Shown: positions 11,027 to 21,682, counted from the first letter of the stretch. The stretch is DNA of 64,000 nucleotides from Pseudomonas sp. G2-4 (GCF_030064125.1 NZ_CP125957.1:992001-1056000), one strand, 5' to 3'. Notes: generated by a model from the letters alone, not told the origin. A program made the numbers and translations.

Positions 11027-11935
11027 TCAAGATCTACGGGGATGCTCGCGGTGCATCTGCTCCAGCAACGCATCCTTGTCCTGCCACAACTGGTTGATCC
11101 AGCCTTGGAATTCCAGGCGGTACACGCCGTCCTGATCGTAGCTTTTCCTGATGAACTGCGGGGGGATCTTCAGTTCCTGGAAGTGCACCACCACCTCTCC
11201 CACCTTGCCGCACAGCAAATCCCAATACCCCGGACGCCCGCCCGGATAATGAATCGTCACGTTGATGATCGACTCCAGTTGTTCACCCATGGCATCGAGC
11301 ACAAACGCGATGCCGCCGGCCTTGGGCTTGAGCAGGTAGCGAAACGGTGACTGCTGCTGGGCATGCTTGCCTTCGGTGAAGCGTGTGCCTTCGACAAAGT
11401 TGAAAATGCCCACCGGGTTGTTGCGAAACTTCGCACAGGTCTTGCGGGTGGTTGCCAGGTCCTTGCCTTTCTTTTCCGGATGTTTTTCCAGGTAAGCCTT
11501 GGAGTAGCGCTTCATGAACGGGAACCCCAGCGCCCACCAAGCCAGGCCGATCACCGGGACCCAGATCAGCTCTTGCTTGAGAAAAAACTTCAACGGACGG
11601 ATGCGCCGGTTCAGCACGTACTGCAGCACCATGATGTCGACCCAGCTCTGGTGGTTGCTGGTGACCAGGTAGGAATGCTGGTAGTCCAGGCCTTCCAGGC
11701 CGCTGAGGTGCCAGCGGGTGCGGCGCAGCAGGTTCATCCAGGCTTTGTTATTGCTGACCCAGGCCTCGTGGATGTGGCCCATCAGCCAGTCAGTGAAGCG
11801 CTGGGCGGCAGGGAAGGGCAGCAACAGCTTGAAGATCGCCACGATGAACAGCGGGGTGCAGCAGGCGATAGTGTTCAGCGCCAACAGCAGCGAGGCAACG
11901 ACGCCGCGCAAGGGGGCAGGCAGGAAGTCCAGCAT
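11027..11935 (-). CDS. PlsC-type acyltransferase (YihG-like)
   Basis: A membrane-bound acyltransferase, probably acting on lysophospholipid. The 302-residue protein has an N-terminal hydrophobic segment (about 8-40), the catalytic HX4D motif in TSNHQSWVDIMVL near residue 93, and the substrate motif FNFVEGTRFTEGK near 180. Length and the KRYSKAYLEKHPEKKGKDL insert resemble E. coli YihG rather than the shorter PlsC. The pta stop codon abuts its start codon, so the two genes are cotranscribed. Confidence 0.88.
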   Translation of the reverse strand: MLDFLPAPLRGVVASLLLALNTIACCTPLFIVAIFKLLLPFPAAQRFTDWLMGHIHEAWVSNNKAWMNLLRRTRWHLSGLEGLDYQHSYLVTSNHQSWVDIMVLQYVLNRRIRPLKFFLKQELIWVPVIGLAWWALGFPFMKRYSKAYLEKHPEKKGKDLATTRKTCAKFRNNPVGIFNFVEGTRFTEGKHAQQQSPFRYLLKPKAGGIAFVLDAMGEQLESIINVTIHYPGGRPGYWDLLCGKVGEVVVHFQELKIPPQFIRKSYDQDGVYRLEFQGWINQLWQDKDALLEQMHREHPRRS

Positions 11936-14035
11936 TTAAATATCCATGGGTCGGTTGGCGGCTTGGATCGCGGTCAGGGCGATGGTGTACACGATATCGT
12001 CGACCTGGGCGCCGCGGGGCAAGTCGTTCACCGGTTTGCGCAGGCCTTGCAGCATCGGCCCGAGGCTGACGCAATCGGCGCTGCGCTGCACCGCCTTGTG
12101 GGTGGTGTTGCCGGTGTTCAGGTCCGGGAAGATAAAGACGGTTGCCCGGCCGGCCACCTGACTGTTGGGCGCCAGTTGCCGCGCCACGGTTTCGTTGGCG
12201 GCGGCGTCGTATTGCAGCGGGCCGTCGATCAGCAAGCCGTGTTGCGCCTCATGGGCCAGCAAGGTGGCTTCGCGGACTTTCTCCACTTCCTCGCCACTGG
12301 CCGACTCGCCGCTGGAATAGCTGAGCATGGCCACCCGTGGAGTGATACCGAACGCGGCGGCCGAATCGGCACTCTGCAGGGCAATCTCCGCCAGTTCCGT
12401 AGCGCTGGGGTGCGGGTTCATCACGCAGTCGCCATAGACCAGCACTTCTTCGGGAAACAGCATGAAGAACACCGAGGACACCAGGGTGCAGCCCGGTGCG
12501 GTCTTGATCAGTTGCAAGGCCGGGCGGATGGTATTGGCGGTGGAGTGGATGACTCCGGACACCAGCCCGTCCACCTCATCCAGCGCCAGCATCATGGTGC
12601 CGATGACCACGGTGTCTTCCAGTTGCTGCTCGGCCATGGGCGCGTTCAGGCTTTTGCTCTTGCGCAACTGCACCATCGGTTCGACATAACGCTCGCGAAT
12701 CGAATCCGGGTCGAGAATCTCCAGCCCCGGCGGCAGTTCGATGCCTTGGGCGCGGGCCACTGCTTCGACGTCGGCCGGTTTGGCCAGCAGCACACAGCGG
12801 GCGATGCCCCGGGCCTGGCAAATGGCAGCGGCCTGGACGGTCAGCGGCTCGCTGCCTTCCGGCAGCACGATGCGTTTGTTGGCTGCTTGGGCGCGTTGGA
12901 TCAATTGATAGCGGAACACCGCTGGCGACAGGCGCATTTCCCGTGGCGTGCCGCAGCGCTGGTGCAACCACTTGGCGTCCAGGTGGCTGGCGACGAAATC
13001 GGTGATGATCTCGGCGCGTTCGCGGTCGTCGATCGGGATTTCCTTGTTCAGACCGTTCAGCAGGTTGGCGGTGTCATAGGAGCCGGTGCTTACCGACAGC
13101 ACCGGCAGCCCGGCCTGCAAGGCGCCGCGGCACAGGTCCATGATGCGTGGGTCGGGCAGGGTGTCGCTGGTCAACAGCAGGCCGGCCAGCGGCACGCCAT
13201 TGAGCGCGGCGAGGCTGACGGCCAGGATGATGTCGTCGCGATCGCCGGGGGTCACCACCAGCACGCCGGGCTTGAGCAGTTCCACGGTGTTGCGCATGGT
13301 ACGGGCGCAAATGATGATGTTGCTCATGCGTCGGGTTTCGTAGTCGCCGGCGTTGAGCACCTGTGCGCCCATCAGGTCGGCCACGTCGCGGGTACGCGGG
13401 GCGTTGAGTTCGGGGCGAAACGGGATGCAACCCAGCAGGCGGAAATCGCCGCTGCGCAGCAGGGGCGAGTGCTCCTTGAGGCGTGTGGAAAACGCTTCCA
13501 TGCTTTCGTCGGTGCGGACCTTGTTCAGGATCACTCCGAGGACTTTCGGGTCTTTCGGCCCGCCAAACAGTTGCGCCTGCAGCTCCACCCGGCCGGACAG
13601 CTCGGTCAGCACTTCGTTTTCCGGCGCCGACACCAGGATGACCTCGGCGTCCAGGCTCTTGGCCAGGTGCAGGTTGACCCGGGCGGCGTAGCTGGCGTTG
13701 CGGGTCGGGACCATGCCCTCGACGACCAGCACGTCCTTGCCGATGGCGGCCTGCTGGTAAAGGGTGATGATTTCTTCCAGCAGCTCGTCGAGCTGGCCGT
13801 CGCCCAGCATGCGCTCGACGTGAGCCAGGCCCAGGGGTTGCGGCGGCTTGAGGCCGTGGGTGCGGGCCACCAGTTCAGTGGATCGCTCCGGCCCGGTATC
13901 GCCGGGGTGAGGCTGGGCGATGGGTTTGAAAAAACCGACTTTCAGCCCGGCCCGTTCGAGTGTACGCACCAGCCCGAGGCTGATGGAGGTCAGGCCCACA
14001 CCAAAATCGGTGGGTGCGATAAAAAAAGTTTGCAT
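11936..14035 (-). CDS. pta: phosphate acetyltransferase
   Basis: Interconverts acetyl-CoA and acetyl phosphate. The 699-residue protein is the long form: an N-terminal P-loop-like DRTGG/BioD-type regulatory half (start MQTFFIAPTDFGVGLTSISL) and a C-terminal PTA_PTB catalytic domain from about residue 375 (KRIVLPEGSEPLTVQAA) ending with FPDLNTGNTTHKAVQRS. The acyltransferase follows with no gap. The acetate kinase gene that often neighbours pta is not adjacent here; a DUF3565 gene occupies that side. Confidence 0.96.
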   Translation of the reverse strand: MQTFFIAPTDFGVGLTSISLGLVRTLERAGLKVGFFKPIAQPHPGDTGPERSTELVARTHGLKPPQPLGLAHVERMLGDGQLDELLEEIITLYQQAAIGKDVLVVEGMVPTRNASYAARVNLHLAKSLDAEVILVSAPENEVLTELSGRVELQAQLFGGPKDPKVLGVILNKVRTDESMEAFSTRLKEHSPLLRSGDFRLLGCIPFRPELNAPRTRDVADLMGAQVLNAGDYETRRMSNIIICARTMRNTVELLKPGVLVVTPGDRDDIILAVSLAALNGVPLAGLLLTSDTLPDPRIMDLCRGALQAGLPVLSVSTGSYDTANLLNGLNKEIPIDDRERAEIITDFVASHLDAKWLHQRCGTPREMRLSPAVFRYQLIQRAQAANKRIVLPEGSEPLTVQAAAICQARGIARCVLLAKPADVEAVARAQGIELPPGLEILDPDSIRERYVEPMVQLRKSKSLNAPMAEQQLEDTVVIGTMMLALDEVDGLVSGVIHSTANTIRPALQLIKTAPGCTLVSSVFFMLFPEEVLVYGDCVMNPHPSATELAEIALQSADSAAAFGITPRVAMLSYSSGESASGEEVEKVREATLLAHEAQHGLLIDGPLQYDAAANETVARQLAPNSQVAGRATVFIFPDLNTGNTTHKAVQRSADCVSLGPMLQGLRKPVNDLPRGAQVDDIVYTIALTAIQAANRPMDI

Positions 14036-14095
14036 GCGGATTCTCTAAGGGTGCATGGCAATGGCGTGACCTATGACTGGTCATCTACCCACAAT

Positions 14096-14350
14096 TCAGT
14101 CGCCAAGGTTATCGCTAACCGGGGCCTGTGCGCACCAGCCGCAGTCAAAGGGCTGGCCTATTTTTTCAATACGTTGCGCCGGGTCCAGTACCCAGGCCCG
14201 GGATTGCCACGGAGGCTGGTGGCGCAGGTGCTGGGTGTGACCGCAAGACAGCTCGGCCACCCAGTGCCCGTTCTCGTCCTGATGAAAACCGGTGACCGTT
14301 GGTCTGTTCGAGCAAGCCCGTTTGTCCGGGTTCCGTTCGCTTTCGGGCAA
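14096..14350 (-). CDS. DUF3565 zinc-ribbon-like protein
   Basis: A small protein with the DUF3565 signature TVTGFHQDENGHWVAELSCGH, RHQPPWQSR, and a C-terminal FDCGWC. Its cysteines and histidines suggest a metal-binding fold; the function is unknown. The start is uncertain. The conserved part begins near 14310 and I give a TTG at 14350. In-frame ATGs at 14404 and 14434 would run into the divergent FKBP gene. The spacing of the AAGGA before the TTG is poor. Confidence 0.7.
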   Translation of the reverse strand: MPESERNPDKRACSNRPTVTGFHQDENGHWVAELSCGHTQHLRHQPPWQSRAWVLDPAQRIEKIGQPFDCGWCAQAPVSDNLGD

Positions 14351-14402
14351 ATCCTTGTTTAGACTTGTCCGTTCTTCATTCTTATGCAAAAGGTCTCGCC
14401 CC

Positions 14403-14888
14403 ATGCTGATCGCCGCCAATAAGGCTGTCTCCATCGACTATACCCTGACCAACGACGCTGGTGAGGTCATCGACAGCTCTGCCGGCGGCGCTCCGCTGGT
14501 CTACCTGCATGGCGCAGGCAACATCATCCAGGGCTTGGAGAAAGCCCTGGAAGGCAAAACTGTCGGTGACGACCTGGACGTTACCGTTGAACCGGAAGAC
14601 GCTTACGGCGAGTATTCCGCCGAACTGGTCAGCACCCTCAGCCGCAGCATGTTCGAAGGCGTGGATGAGCTGGAAGTGGGCATGCAGTTCCACGCTTCGG
14701 CGCCCGATGGCCAGATGCAAATCGTCACCATCCGCGACCTGGAAGGCGACGACGTTACCGTTGACGGCAACCACCCACTGGCCGGCCAGCGCTTGAACTT
14801 CAAGGTCAAGATCGTCGACATTCGTGACGCCAGCCAGGAAGAAATCGCGCATGGTCACGTCCATGGCGAAGGTGGCCATCACCACTGA
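14403..14888 (+). CDS. slyD: FKBP-type peptidyl-prolyl isomerase (SlyD-like)
   Basis: A 161-residue cytoplasmic prolyl isomerase and chaperone. The FKBP core (MLIAANKAVSIDYTLTNDAG, YLHGAGNIIQGLEKAL) is interrupted by an insert-in-flap domain (about 70-125, PEDAYGEYSAELVSTLSR). The protein ends in a short histidine-rich tail (HGHVHGEGGHHH) like the metal-binding tail of SlyD, though shorter. The ATG at 14403 is chosen as the start of the conserved fold; an earlier in-frame ATG at 14292 lies inside the opposite gene. A terminator follows. Confidence 0.93.
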   Translation: MLIAANKAVSIDYTLTNDAGEVIDSSAGGAPLVYLHGAGNIIQGLEKALEGKTVGDDLDVTVEPEDAYGEYSAELVSTLSRSMFEGVDELEVGMQFHASAPDGQMQIVTIRDLEGDDVTVDGNHPLAGQRLNFKVKIVDIRDASQEEIAHGHVHGEGGHHH

Positions 14889-14916
14889 TTTCTGCGCTAC
14901 GCTCAAGTGAACTGGA

Positions 14917-14940
14917 GAGGCGCCACACGGCGCCTTTTTA
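14917..14940 (+). terminator. Rho-independent terminator after slyD
   Basis: GGCGCC-ACAC-GGCGCC followed by five T residues, 31 bases after the slyD stop. Confidence 0.88.
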
Positions 14941-15002
14941 GTCGGTTGCTGTTAGCATCACCCATGGCTGTTTCGAAAAGATCCGCAAACCTGGAGTTCG
15001 TC

Positions 15003-15485
15003 ATGAGTGCTTTTCACGACCTTAAACTGAAAGCCCTGGATGGTCAGGAGCTTGCTCTGGCGCCTTTCAAGGGGCAAGTCGTGCTGGTGGTCAACGTCGC
15101 CTCCAAATGTGGCCTGACGCCTCAGTACGCTGCGCTGGAAAACCTCTACCAGCAATACAAGGCCAAAGGCTTCAGCGTGCTGGGCCTGCCCTGCAATCAG
15201 TTCGCCGGGCAAGAGCCGGGGACCGAGGAGGAGATCCAGGCGTTCTGCAGCGTCAATTATGGCGTGACGTTCCCGCTGTCCAGCAAACTGGACGTGAACG
15301 GTCATGACCGTCATCAGTTGTACCGCCTACTGGCGGGCGAGGGCGCCGAGTTTCCCGGGGACATTACCTGGAACTTCGAAAAATTCCTGCTCGGCAAGGA
15401 CGGTCGCGTGCTGGCGCGTTTCTCGCCGCGCACGGCGCCGGATGATCCTGCGGTGATCCAGGCCATCGAAAAAGCGTTGGCTTGA
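15003..15485 (+). CDS. glutathione peroxidase (thiol peroxidase type)
   Basis: A 160-residue peroxidase of the GPx/BtuE family that reduces hydroperoxides, in bacteria usually with thioredoxin or glutathione. The motif VNVASKCGLTPQY carries cysteine in place of selenocysteine near residue 36; LPCNQFAGQEPG and the late TWNFEKFLL contain the partner glutamine, tryptophan and asparagine. The ATG at 15003 (MSAFHDLKLKAL) begins the conserved domain. An upstream in-frame ATG at 14907 lies ahead of the terminator hairpin of slyD. Confidence 0.94.
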   Translation: MSAFHDLKLKALDGQELALAPFKGQVVLVVNVASKCGLTPQYAALENLYQQYKAKGFSVLGLPCNQFAGQEPGTEEEIQAFCSVNYGVTFPLSSKLDVNGHDRHQLYRLLAGEGAEFPGDITWNFEKFLLGKDGRVLARFSPRTAPDDPAVIQAIEKALA

Positions 15486-15504
15486 TAGCCCGGCACTGAA
15501 CCCT

Positions 15505-15597
15505 GTGGAGAGGGAGCTTGCTCCCGCTGGGCTGCGCAGCAGCCCCGTTTCTTTGCGGTTGCTGCGCAACCGAGCGGGAGCAAGCTCCCTCGCCACG
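15505..15597. repeat. paired REP element, GTGGCGAGGGAGC family
   Basis: The left copy, with one change (GTGGAGAGGGAGC), and an inverted right copy ending GCTCCCTCGCCAC flank a short spacer with GGGCTGCG/CGCAACC stems. Apart from this repeat, I see no gene in 15486-15735. Confidence 0.88.
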
Positions 15598-15735
15598 GGG
15601 TTTCATGATTGAGTAACCCCACAGCGCTCCCTTCTAGTCCTTAATCACTCCAATCAATAGTGCTACCCACCACCCGGCACGGCACATATTATCCTCGTCA
15701 TATAGACCTGCGACCTTGTCCCGTGGAGTGCCCCC

Positions 15736-16839
15736 ATGCCAGTAAAAGCCCTGTTCAAACCCTTCCAGCTTGGCGCGCTCGAGCTGCCGACCCGCGTGGT
15801 AATGGCGCCGATGACCCGTTCCTTCTCGCCAGGTGGCGTGCCGAACAGCAAGGTGATCGAGTATTACCGTCGTCGTGCGGCGGCCGGGGTAGGCCTGATC
15901 ATCACCGAAGGCACGACCGTCGGGCACAAGGCTTCCAATGGTTACCCGAACGTGCCGCACTTCTATGGCGATGCCGCGCTGGCCGGTTGGAAAAAAGTGG
16001 TTGATGCGGTGCACGCCGAAGGCGGCAAGATCGTTCCACAGCTGTGGCACGTGGGCAGTGTGCGCCGCACCGGCACCGAGCCGGATGCCAGCGTTCCGGG
16101 CTATGGCCCGACCGAGAAGCTCAAGGACGGCCAGGTGGTGGTCCATGGCATGACCCAGGCCGATATCGACGAAGTCATCGCCGCGTTCGCCCAGGCGGCG
16201 AAAGACGCCCAGAGCATCGGCATGGATGGTGTGGAAATCCACGGTGCCCACGGTTATCTGGTGGACCAGTTCTTCTGGGAAGGCAGCAACCAGCGCACCG
16301 ACGGTTACGGCGGCAGCCTGGCCAACCGTTCGCGCTTTGCGATCGAATTGATCCGCGCCGTGCGTGCGGCGGTGGGCGAGGGCTTCCCGATCATTTTCCG
16401 GTTCTCCCAATGGAAACAGCAGGATTACACCGCGCGCCTGGTGCAGACCCCTGAAGCCCTGGGCGAATTCCTCAAGCCGTTGTCCGAGGCTGGCGTGGAT
16501 ATTTTCCATTGCTCGACACGCCGCTTCTGGGAGCCGGAGTTCGAAGGCTCCGCGCTGAACCTGGCCGGCTGGACCCGCCAGCTCACCGGCAAGCCCACCA
16601 TCACCGTGGGCAGCGTCGGCCTGGATGGCGAGTTCCTGCAGTTCATGGTCAACACCGACAAAGTCGCGCAGCCGGCCAGCCTGGAAAATCTGCTGGAGCG
16701 TCTGAACAATGATGAGTTCGACCTGGTGGCGGTAGGGCGTGCGCTGCTGGTGGATCCGGACTGGGCGCAAAAAGTGCGCGAAGGTCGGGAGCAAGACATC
16801 TTGCCGTTCAGTCGCGAAGCATTGATGACGCTGGTTTAA
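15736..16839 (+). CDS. Old Yellow Enzyme family alkene reductase
   Basis: An FMN-dependent NAD(P)H oxidoreductase that reduces activated C=C bonds (enones, nitro compounds). The 367-residue TIM barrel opens LFKPFQLGALELPTRVVMAPMTR and has the substrate-anchor motif HGAHGYLVDQFFW near residue 170, with His/His rather than His/Asn. It also has the loop NQRTDGYGGSLANRSRF and a C-terminal FMN phosphate site LVAVGRALLVDPDWA. The physiological substrate is unknown. It stands alone on the + strand between REP elements. Confidence 0.93.
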   Translation: MPVKALFKPFQLGALELPTRVVMAPMTRSFSPGGVPNSKVIEYYRRRAAAGVGLIITEGTTVGHKASNGYPNVPHFYGDAALAGWKKVVDAVHAEGGKIVPQLWHVGSVRRTGTEPDASVPGYGPTEKLKDGQVVVHGMTQADIDEVIAAFAQAAKDAQSIGMDGVEIHGAHGYLVDQFFWEGSNQRTDGYGGSLANRSRFAIELIRAVRAAVGEGFPIIFRFSQWKQQDYTARLVQTPEALGEFLKPLSEAGVDIFHCSTRRFWEPEFEGSALNLAGWTRQLTGKPTITVGSVGLDGEFLQFMVNTDKVAQPASLENLLERLNNDEFDLVAVGRALLVDPDWAQKVREGREQDILPFSREALMTLV

Positions 16840-16856
16840 GCGGCGCCTGATCTGCC

Positions 16857-16956
16857 GCTATCGCGAGCAAGCTCGCTCCCACATTTGATCTTCAGCGAGC
16901 ATGAGTCTGGTGTTCGACAAAGATCCCCTGTGGGAGCGAGCTTGCTCGCGATGGCG
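16857..16956. repeat. paired REP element, GTGGGAGCGAGC family
   Basis: Inverted copies with about 45 bases between, in the convergent gap between the OYE gene and the glycosyltransferase gene. Confidence 0.9.
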
Positions 16957-16976
16957 ATCTCAATATCGCCGAAGAC

Positions 16977-18152
16977 TCAGCGCACTGTCGGCGCAGCAGG
17001 CATCACCTGCTCGCCCACACAAACCCCACGCAACTGCGCCTCAAATTGCTCGATCACCGCCGCCCAACCCTGGCGACTGGCATGCTGGCGAGCATTGAGC
17101 CTCACGCAACGCAAGGCCTCGCGCTCCTCCAGTAGCCAACGTGCTGCGTCGCAGAACGCTTCTTCGTCCCCCGGCATTGCCAGCACGCCGTTGTAACCAT
17201 GGCGAATGTGTTGCGCCGCCGCCGCCTGATCATAGGCCACCACGCCCAGCCCGGACGCCAATGCTTCCAACACGACATTGCCGAAGGTTTCGGTCAGGCT
17301 TGGAAAGACAAACACATCGGCGGACGCATAGTGACAGGCCAGCGCCTCGCCACGTTGTGAGCCACAAAAGATCGCCTCGGGCAGCTCCAGCTCCAGCGCG
17401 GACCGCTGCGGGCCGTCGCCGACCACCACCAGTTTCATCCGCCGTCCCGGAAACGCGCTGCGCAGGGTATCGAAACTGCGCTTGAGCAAACCGAGGTTTT
17501 TTTCCGGTGCCAGGCGCCCGACATGGATCACGGCGACGTCATCATCGCCCAGGCCCCAGGCCTCACGCAGGGTGGCCGAGCGTTTGATCGGATGGAACAA
17601 CTGGCTGTCCACGCCGCGAGACAGCAGCGCCACCCGCTCGAAATGCCGACGCTCCAGCTCCATGCGCTGGCTGAGACTGGGAACCAGGGTCAGGCTGGAG
17701 CGGTTGTGAAACCAGCGCAGGTAATGGGTGAGCATTCGACTCAACAAACCGAGGCCGTACTGCTGGGTGTATTGCTGGAAATTGGTGTGGAAACCGCTGA
17801 CCACCGAGATGCCCAGGCGCCGCGCCGCTCGCAACGCCGACAAGCCCAGGGGGCCTTCCGTGGCGATGTACAACACGTCTGGGCGATGACGTTTCCAGCG
17901 CCGCAGCAGTTTGTGCATCGACGCCTGGCCCCACTGCAAACCCGGATATCCTGGCAATGGCCAGCCCCGGCACAGCAGCAACTGCTCATCACTGACCTGG
18001 CGTTGGTCGTCGGCCTGGCGGGGCCGGATCAGTTCCACCCGATGCCCGCGAGCACGCAAGCCGTCATACAGGCGGCCGAGGGTATTGGCCACGCCATTGA
18101 TTTCCGGCGGGAAGGTTTCGGTGATCAGGGTAATGTGCAGATGTGTGGTCAT
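16977..18152 (-). CDS. glycosyltransferase family 4 (GT-B fold)
   Basis: A 391-residue retaining glycosyltransferase. The N-terminal half opens ITLITETFPPEINGVANTLGRL, typical of the mannosyltransferase/MgtA-like group. The C-terminal half has HVGRLAPEKNLGLL and the E-x7-E nucleotide-sugar motif TETFGNVVLEALASG. It likely transfers a sugar onto a lipid or polysaccharide at the membrane; donor and acceptor are unknown. The start is taken at MTTHLHI; an ATG eight codons upstream (18176) is possible. It lies downstream of cysZ on the same strand. Confidence 0.88.
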   Translation of the reverse strand: MTTHLHITLITETFPPEINGVANTLGRLYDGLRARGHRVELIRPRQADDQRQVSDEQLLLCRGWPLPGYPGLQWGQASMHKLLRRWKRHRPDVLYIATEGPLGLSALRAARRLGISVVSGFHTNFQQYTQQYGLGLLSRMLTHYLRWFHNRSSLTLVPSLSQRMELERRHFERVALLSRGVDSQLFHPIKRSATLREAWGLGDDDVAVIHVGRLAPEKNLGLLKRSFDTLRSAFPGRRMKLVVVGDGPQRSALELELPEAIFCGSQRGEALACHYASADVFVFPSLTETFGNVVLEALASGLGVVAYDQAAAAQHIRHGYNGVLAMPGDEEAFCDAARWLLEEREALRCVRLNARQHASRQGWAAVIEQFEAQLRGVCVGEQVMPAAPTVR

Positions 18153-18215
18153 GACCCCAGTGTCGACCAGGGCCATTTCGTCATTGTGACGCCAGGATGA
18201 TGGATTTGTGACGGC

Positions 18216-18971
18216 TCAGCCTTGCCGAGCCAACGCGTTCTCGGCGCCTTGCTCGCGTACCCAGAACAAGGTTGCCCCGGCCACCGCCGCCGGCATCATC
18301 AGGATATTGACCACCGGGATCAGCAGCACCAAATACACGCTGCCGCCAAAGCCCAGGCTCTGCCAGCGTTTTTCCCGCAGCCAGGCGAGCATCTCGTTCC
18401 AGCCCAGCTTGTGGTTGTCCGCTGGATAGTCGATGTACTGGATCGCCATCATCCATACGCCGAACAGCAGCCACAGCGGTGCGGCCACGATATTGATCAC
18501 GGGGATGAACGAGAGTACGAAAAGCCCCAGGGCACGGGGCAGGAAATAGCCAAGCTTGCGCGCCTCCCGGGCGAGGGTCCGCGGGATCATGGCGACCAAC
18601 TCGCCCCAACTGAAGGCGGGGAAATCATCGGTGCCACGGACGACGACTTCGACTTTTTCCGCGAGAAAGCCATTGAACGGCGCGGCGATGATGTTGGCGA
18701 GCATGGTGAAGGTGAAAAACACCATCAGCACAACGAGCACCACGAACAGCGGCCAAAGGACATAGTTGAGAAAACTCAGCCAGTCCGGCAGCGACGGCAT
18801 CAGTGTGTCGACCCACAGGCTGAACTGATGGCCGGCCAGGTAAATCAATCCGACGAACAACACCAGGTTGATCGCCAGGGGCAGGAGTACGAACAAACGC
18901 AGGCCCGGGCTCAGGATCAGCTTGAGGCCTTCTCGCAAATATTGCGGGCCGGACAGGACGGGGGCGGGCAT
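18216..18971 (-). CDS. cysZ: sulfate transporter CysZ
   Basis: A 251-residue inner-membrane protein of the CysZ/EI24 family that imports sulfate for cysteine synthesis. Four or more hydrophobic segments are seen ([83 protein letters not shown]), plus the family signature [23 protein letters not shown]. The pathway matches cysD-cysNC in this window, although it is not linked to them. Confidence 0.94.
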   Translation of the reverse strand: MPAPVLSGPQYLREGLKLILSPGLRLFVLLPLAINLVLFVGLIYLAGHQFSLWVDTLMPSLPDWLSFLNYVLWPLFVVLVVLMVFFTFTMLANIIAAPFNGFLAEKVEVVVRGTDDFPAFSWGELVAMIPRTLAREARKLGYFLPRALGLFVLSFIPVINIVAAPLWLLFGVWMMAIQYIDYPADNHKLGWNEMLAWLREKRWQSLGFGGSVYLVLLIPVVNILMMPAAVAGATLFWVREQGAENALARQG

Positions 18972-19078
18972 AGGTGACTCCGAGCGAAGGTGAACGCGCC
19001 GACCTTACCGGCTTTGCCGTGCGCGGGAAAGCGGCGACATCGCGCGTAACAACCTTTATTGAAGCGGACGCGCCTATT

Positions 19079-20247
<1,169 letters not shown>

Positions 20248-20258
20248 TCCATCCGCTT

Positions 20259-20286
20259 AAAAAAACCGGCTTCGGCCGGTTTTTTC
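20259..20286 (+). terminator. Rho-independent terminator after trxB
   Basis: ACCGGC-TTCG-GCCGGT with an A-run before it and six T residues after it; the loop is a stable TTCG tetraloop. Confidence 0.92.
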
Positions 20287-20314
20287 ATACCTGAATATTG
20301 ATCACCGATCTCCT

Positions 20315-20402
20315 GTGGGAGCGAGCTTGCTCGCGATGGCGGTGTATCAGTCAACATCGATGTCGGCAGACTTGACGCCATCGCGAGCAAGCTCGCTCCC
20401 AC
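20315..20402. repeat. paired REP element, GTGGGAGCGAGC family
   Basis: Inverted copies around about 40 variable bases, between trxB and the convergent aminotransferase gene. Confidence 0.9.
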
Positions 20403-20431
20403 AGGTTCTGTGTGGTCAGCAACGCTGCACT

Positions 20432-21682
20432 TCAGGCCAGCTTCTCCAGGCACGCCTCGAGAATATCCAAGCCCTCTTCCAACACCGCCGCCTCGGTGGT
20501 CAGCGGCGCCAGCAGCCGGATGATGTGCCGCGATTTACCGCTGGGCATCAGCAACAGCCCCGCCTCCCGCGCCAGGGCCAGCAGTTGAGTCAATTGCGCC
20601 GCTGCCGGGGTGCCGTCGGCGTGGGCCAGCTCGATACCGCGCATGGCGCCGATACCGGTCAGGCGGCCCAGGTAAGGCGTCAGAGCGCGACTACGCCAGG
20701 ATTCGTAGCGGCTGACGATCGCCTCTTCCTGTTGCGTGCCCCAGGCGTGCAGGTTCGCGTCGGTCATTTCGTCCAGGGTCGCCAGTGCGGCGGCGCAGGC
20801 GATGGGGTTGCCTGAGTAGGTGCCGCCCAATCCGCCCTTGGGCAGGTTGTCCAACAGCGCCTTGCGTCCTACCACCGCGCCGAGGGGGACGCCGCCGGCA
20901 ATACTTTTACCCAGCAGGATCAGGTCAGGCTCGATGCCCAGTCGCGAGAATGCGAAACGCTGGCCGGTGCGACCGAAGCCGGACTGGATTTCATCGACGA
21001 TCAGCACGATGCCCTTGTCGTCGCAGAATTGCCGCAGGGCCTGGGCGAACGGTATGTCCAAGGCCAGGAAACCGGCTTCGCCCTGGACCGGCTCGACGAT
21101 GAAACAGGCGACGTCGTTCACGTCGATCTCGACGCTGAACAGCCGCTCCATGGCCTTCAAGGCCTCGGCGCACGTTACGCCGTTGTCCTGGCTAGGGAAG
21201 GGCAGGTGATAGACCGGCCCGGGCAGCACGCCGACTTTCTGTTTGTAGGGTGCGACCTTGCCATTGAGGTTGAGGGTGGCCAGGGTTCGACCGTGGAAAC
21301 CGCCATCAAAAGCGATGACGGCGGTGCGTCCCGTGGCGCCGCGCACGATCTTCAAGGCGTTTTCCGCCGCCTCGGCGCCGCTGTTGGTGAGCATGCCGCT
21401 GATCGGGTAATCCACCGGGACAAACGCCGCCAGGCGCTCCATCAGTGCAATGTAGGGCGCATGGGGCGCGGCGTTGAACGCGTAGTGCGTCAGCCGGGTG
21501 GCCTGTTCGCGGATCGCCTCGACCACGCGGGGATGACAATGACCGAGGTTCAGCACGCCGATGCCGCCGACGAAATCGATGTAGCGCTTGCCCTCGGTGT
21601 CCCAGACTTCGGCATTCCTGCCATGGCTGAGGCTGACGGGGTGCACGATGGAAATCGACTGGCTGATGGTTTCGCTGCTCAT
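20432..21682 (-). CDS. class III aminotransferase (GabT-like)
   Basis: A 416-residue PLP enzyme of the omega-aminotransferase group. It has LTNSGAEAAENALKIVRG, FDGGFHGRTLATLNLNGK, LIVDEIQSGFGRTGQRFA and the PLP lysine in LILLGKSIAGGVPLGAV (near residue 270). The best general call is 4-aminobutyrate or related omega-amino acid:2-oxoglutarate aminotransferase. A close pseudomonad relative is, as I recall, linked to 2-aminoadipate in D-lysine breakdown, so the true amino donor is open. It stands alone, with no gabD nearby. Confidence 0.85.
   Translation of the reverse strand: MSSETISQSISIVHPVSLSHGRNAEVWDTEGKRYIDFVGGIGVLNLGHCHPRVVEAIREQATRLTHYAFNAAPHAPYIALMERLAAFVPVDYPISGMLTNSGAEAAENALKIVRGATGRTAVIAFDGGFHGRTLATLNLNGKVAPYKQKVGVLPGPVYHLPFPSQDNGVTCAEALKAMERLFSVEIDVNDVACFIVEPVQGEAGFLALDIPFAQALRQFCDDKGIVLIVDEIQSGFGRTGQRFAFSRLGIEPDLILLGKSIAGGVPLGAVVGRKALLDNLPKGGLGGTYSGNPIACAAALATLDEMTDANLHAWGTQQEEAIVSRYESWRSRALTPYLGRLTGIGAMRGIELAHADGTPAAAQLTQLLALAREAGLLLMPSGKSRHIIRLLAPLTTEAAVLEEGLDILEACLEKLA

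Noticed and set aside
11363..14362. 999-codon open frame on the plus strand opposite pta
   Set aside because: Antisense shadow of pta and the acyltransferase, with no recognisable domain and biased composition.
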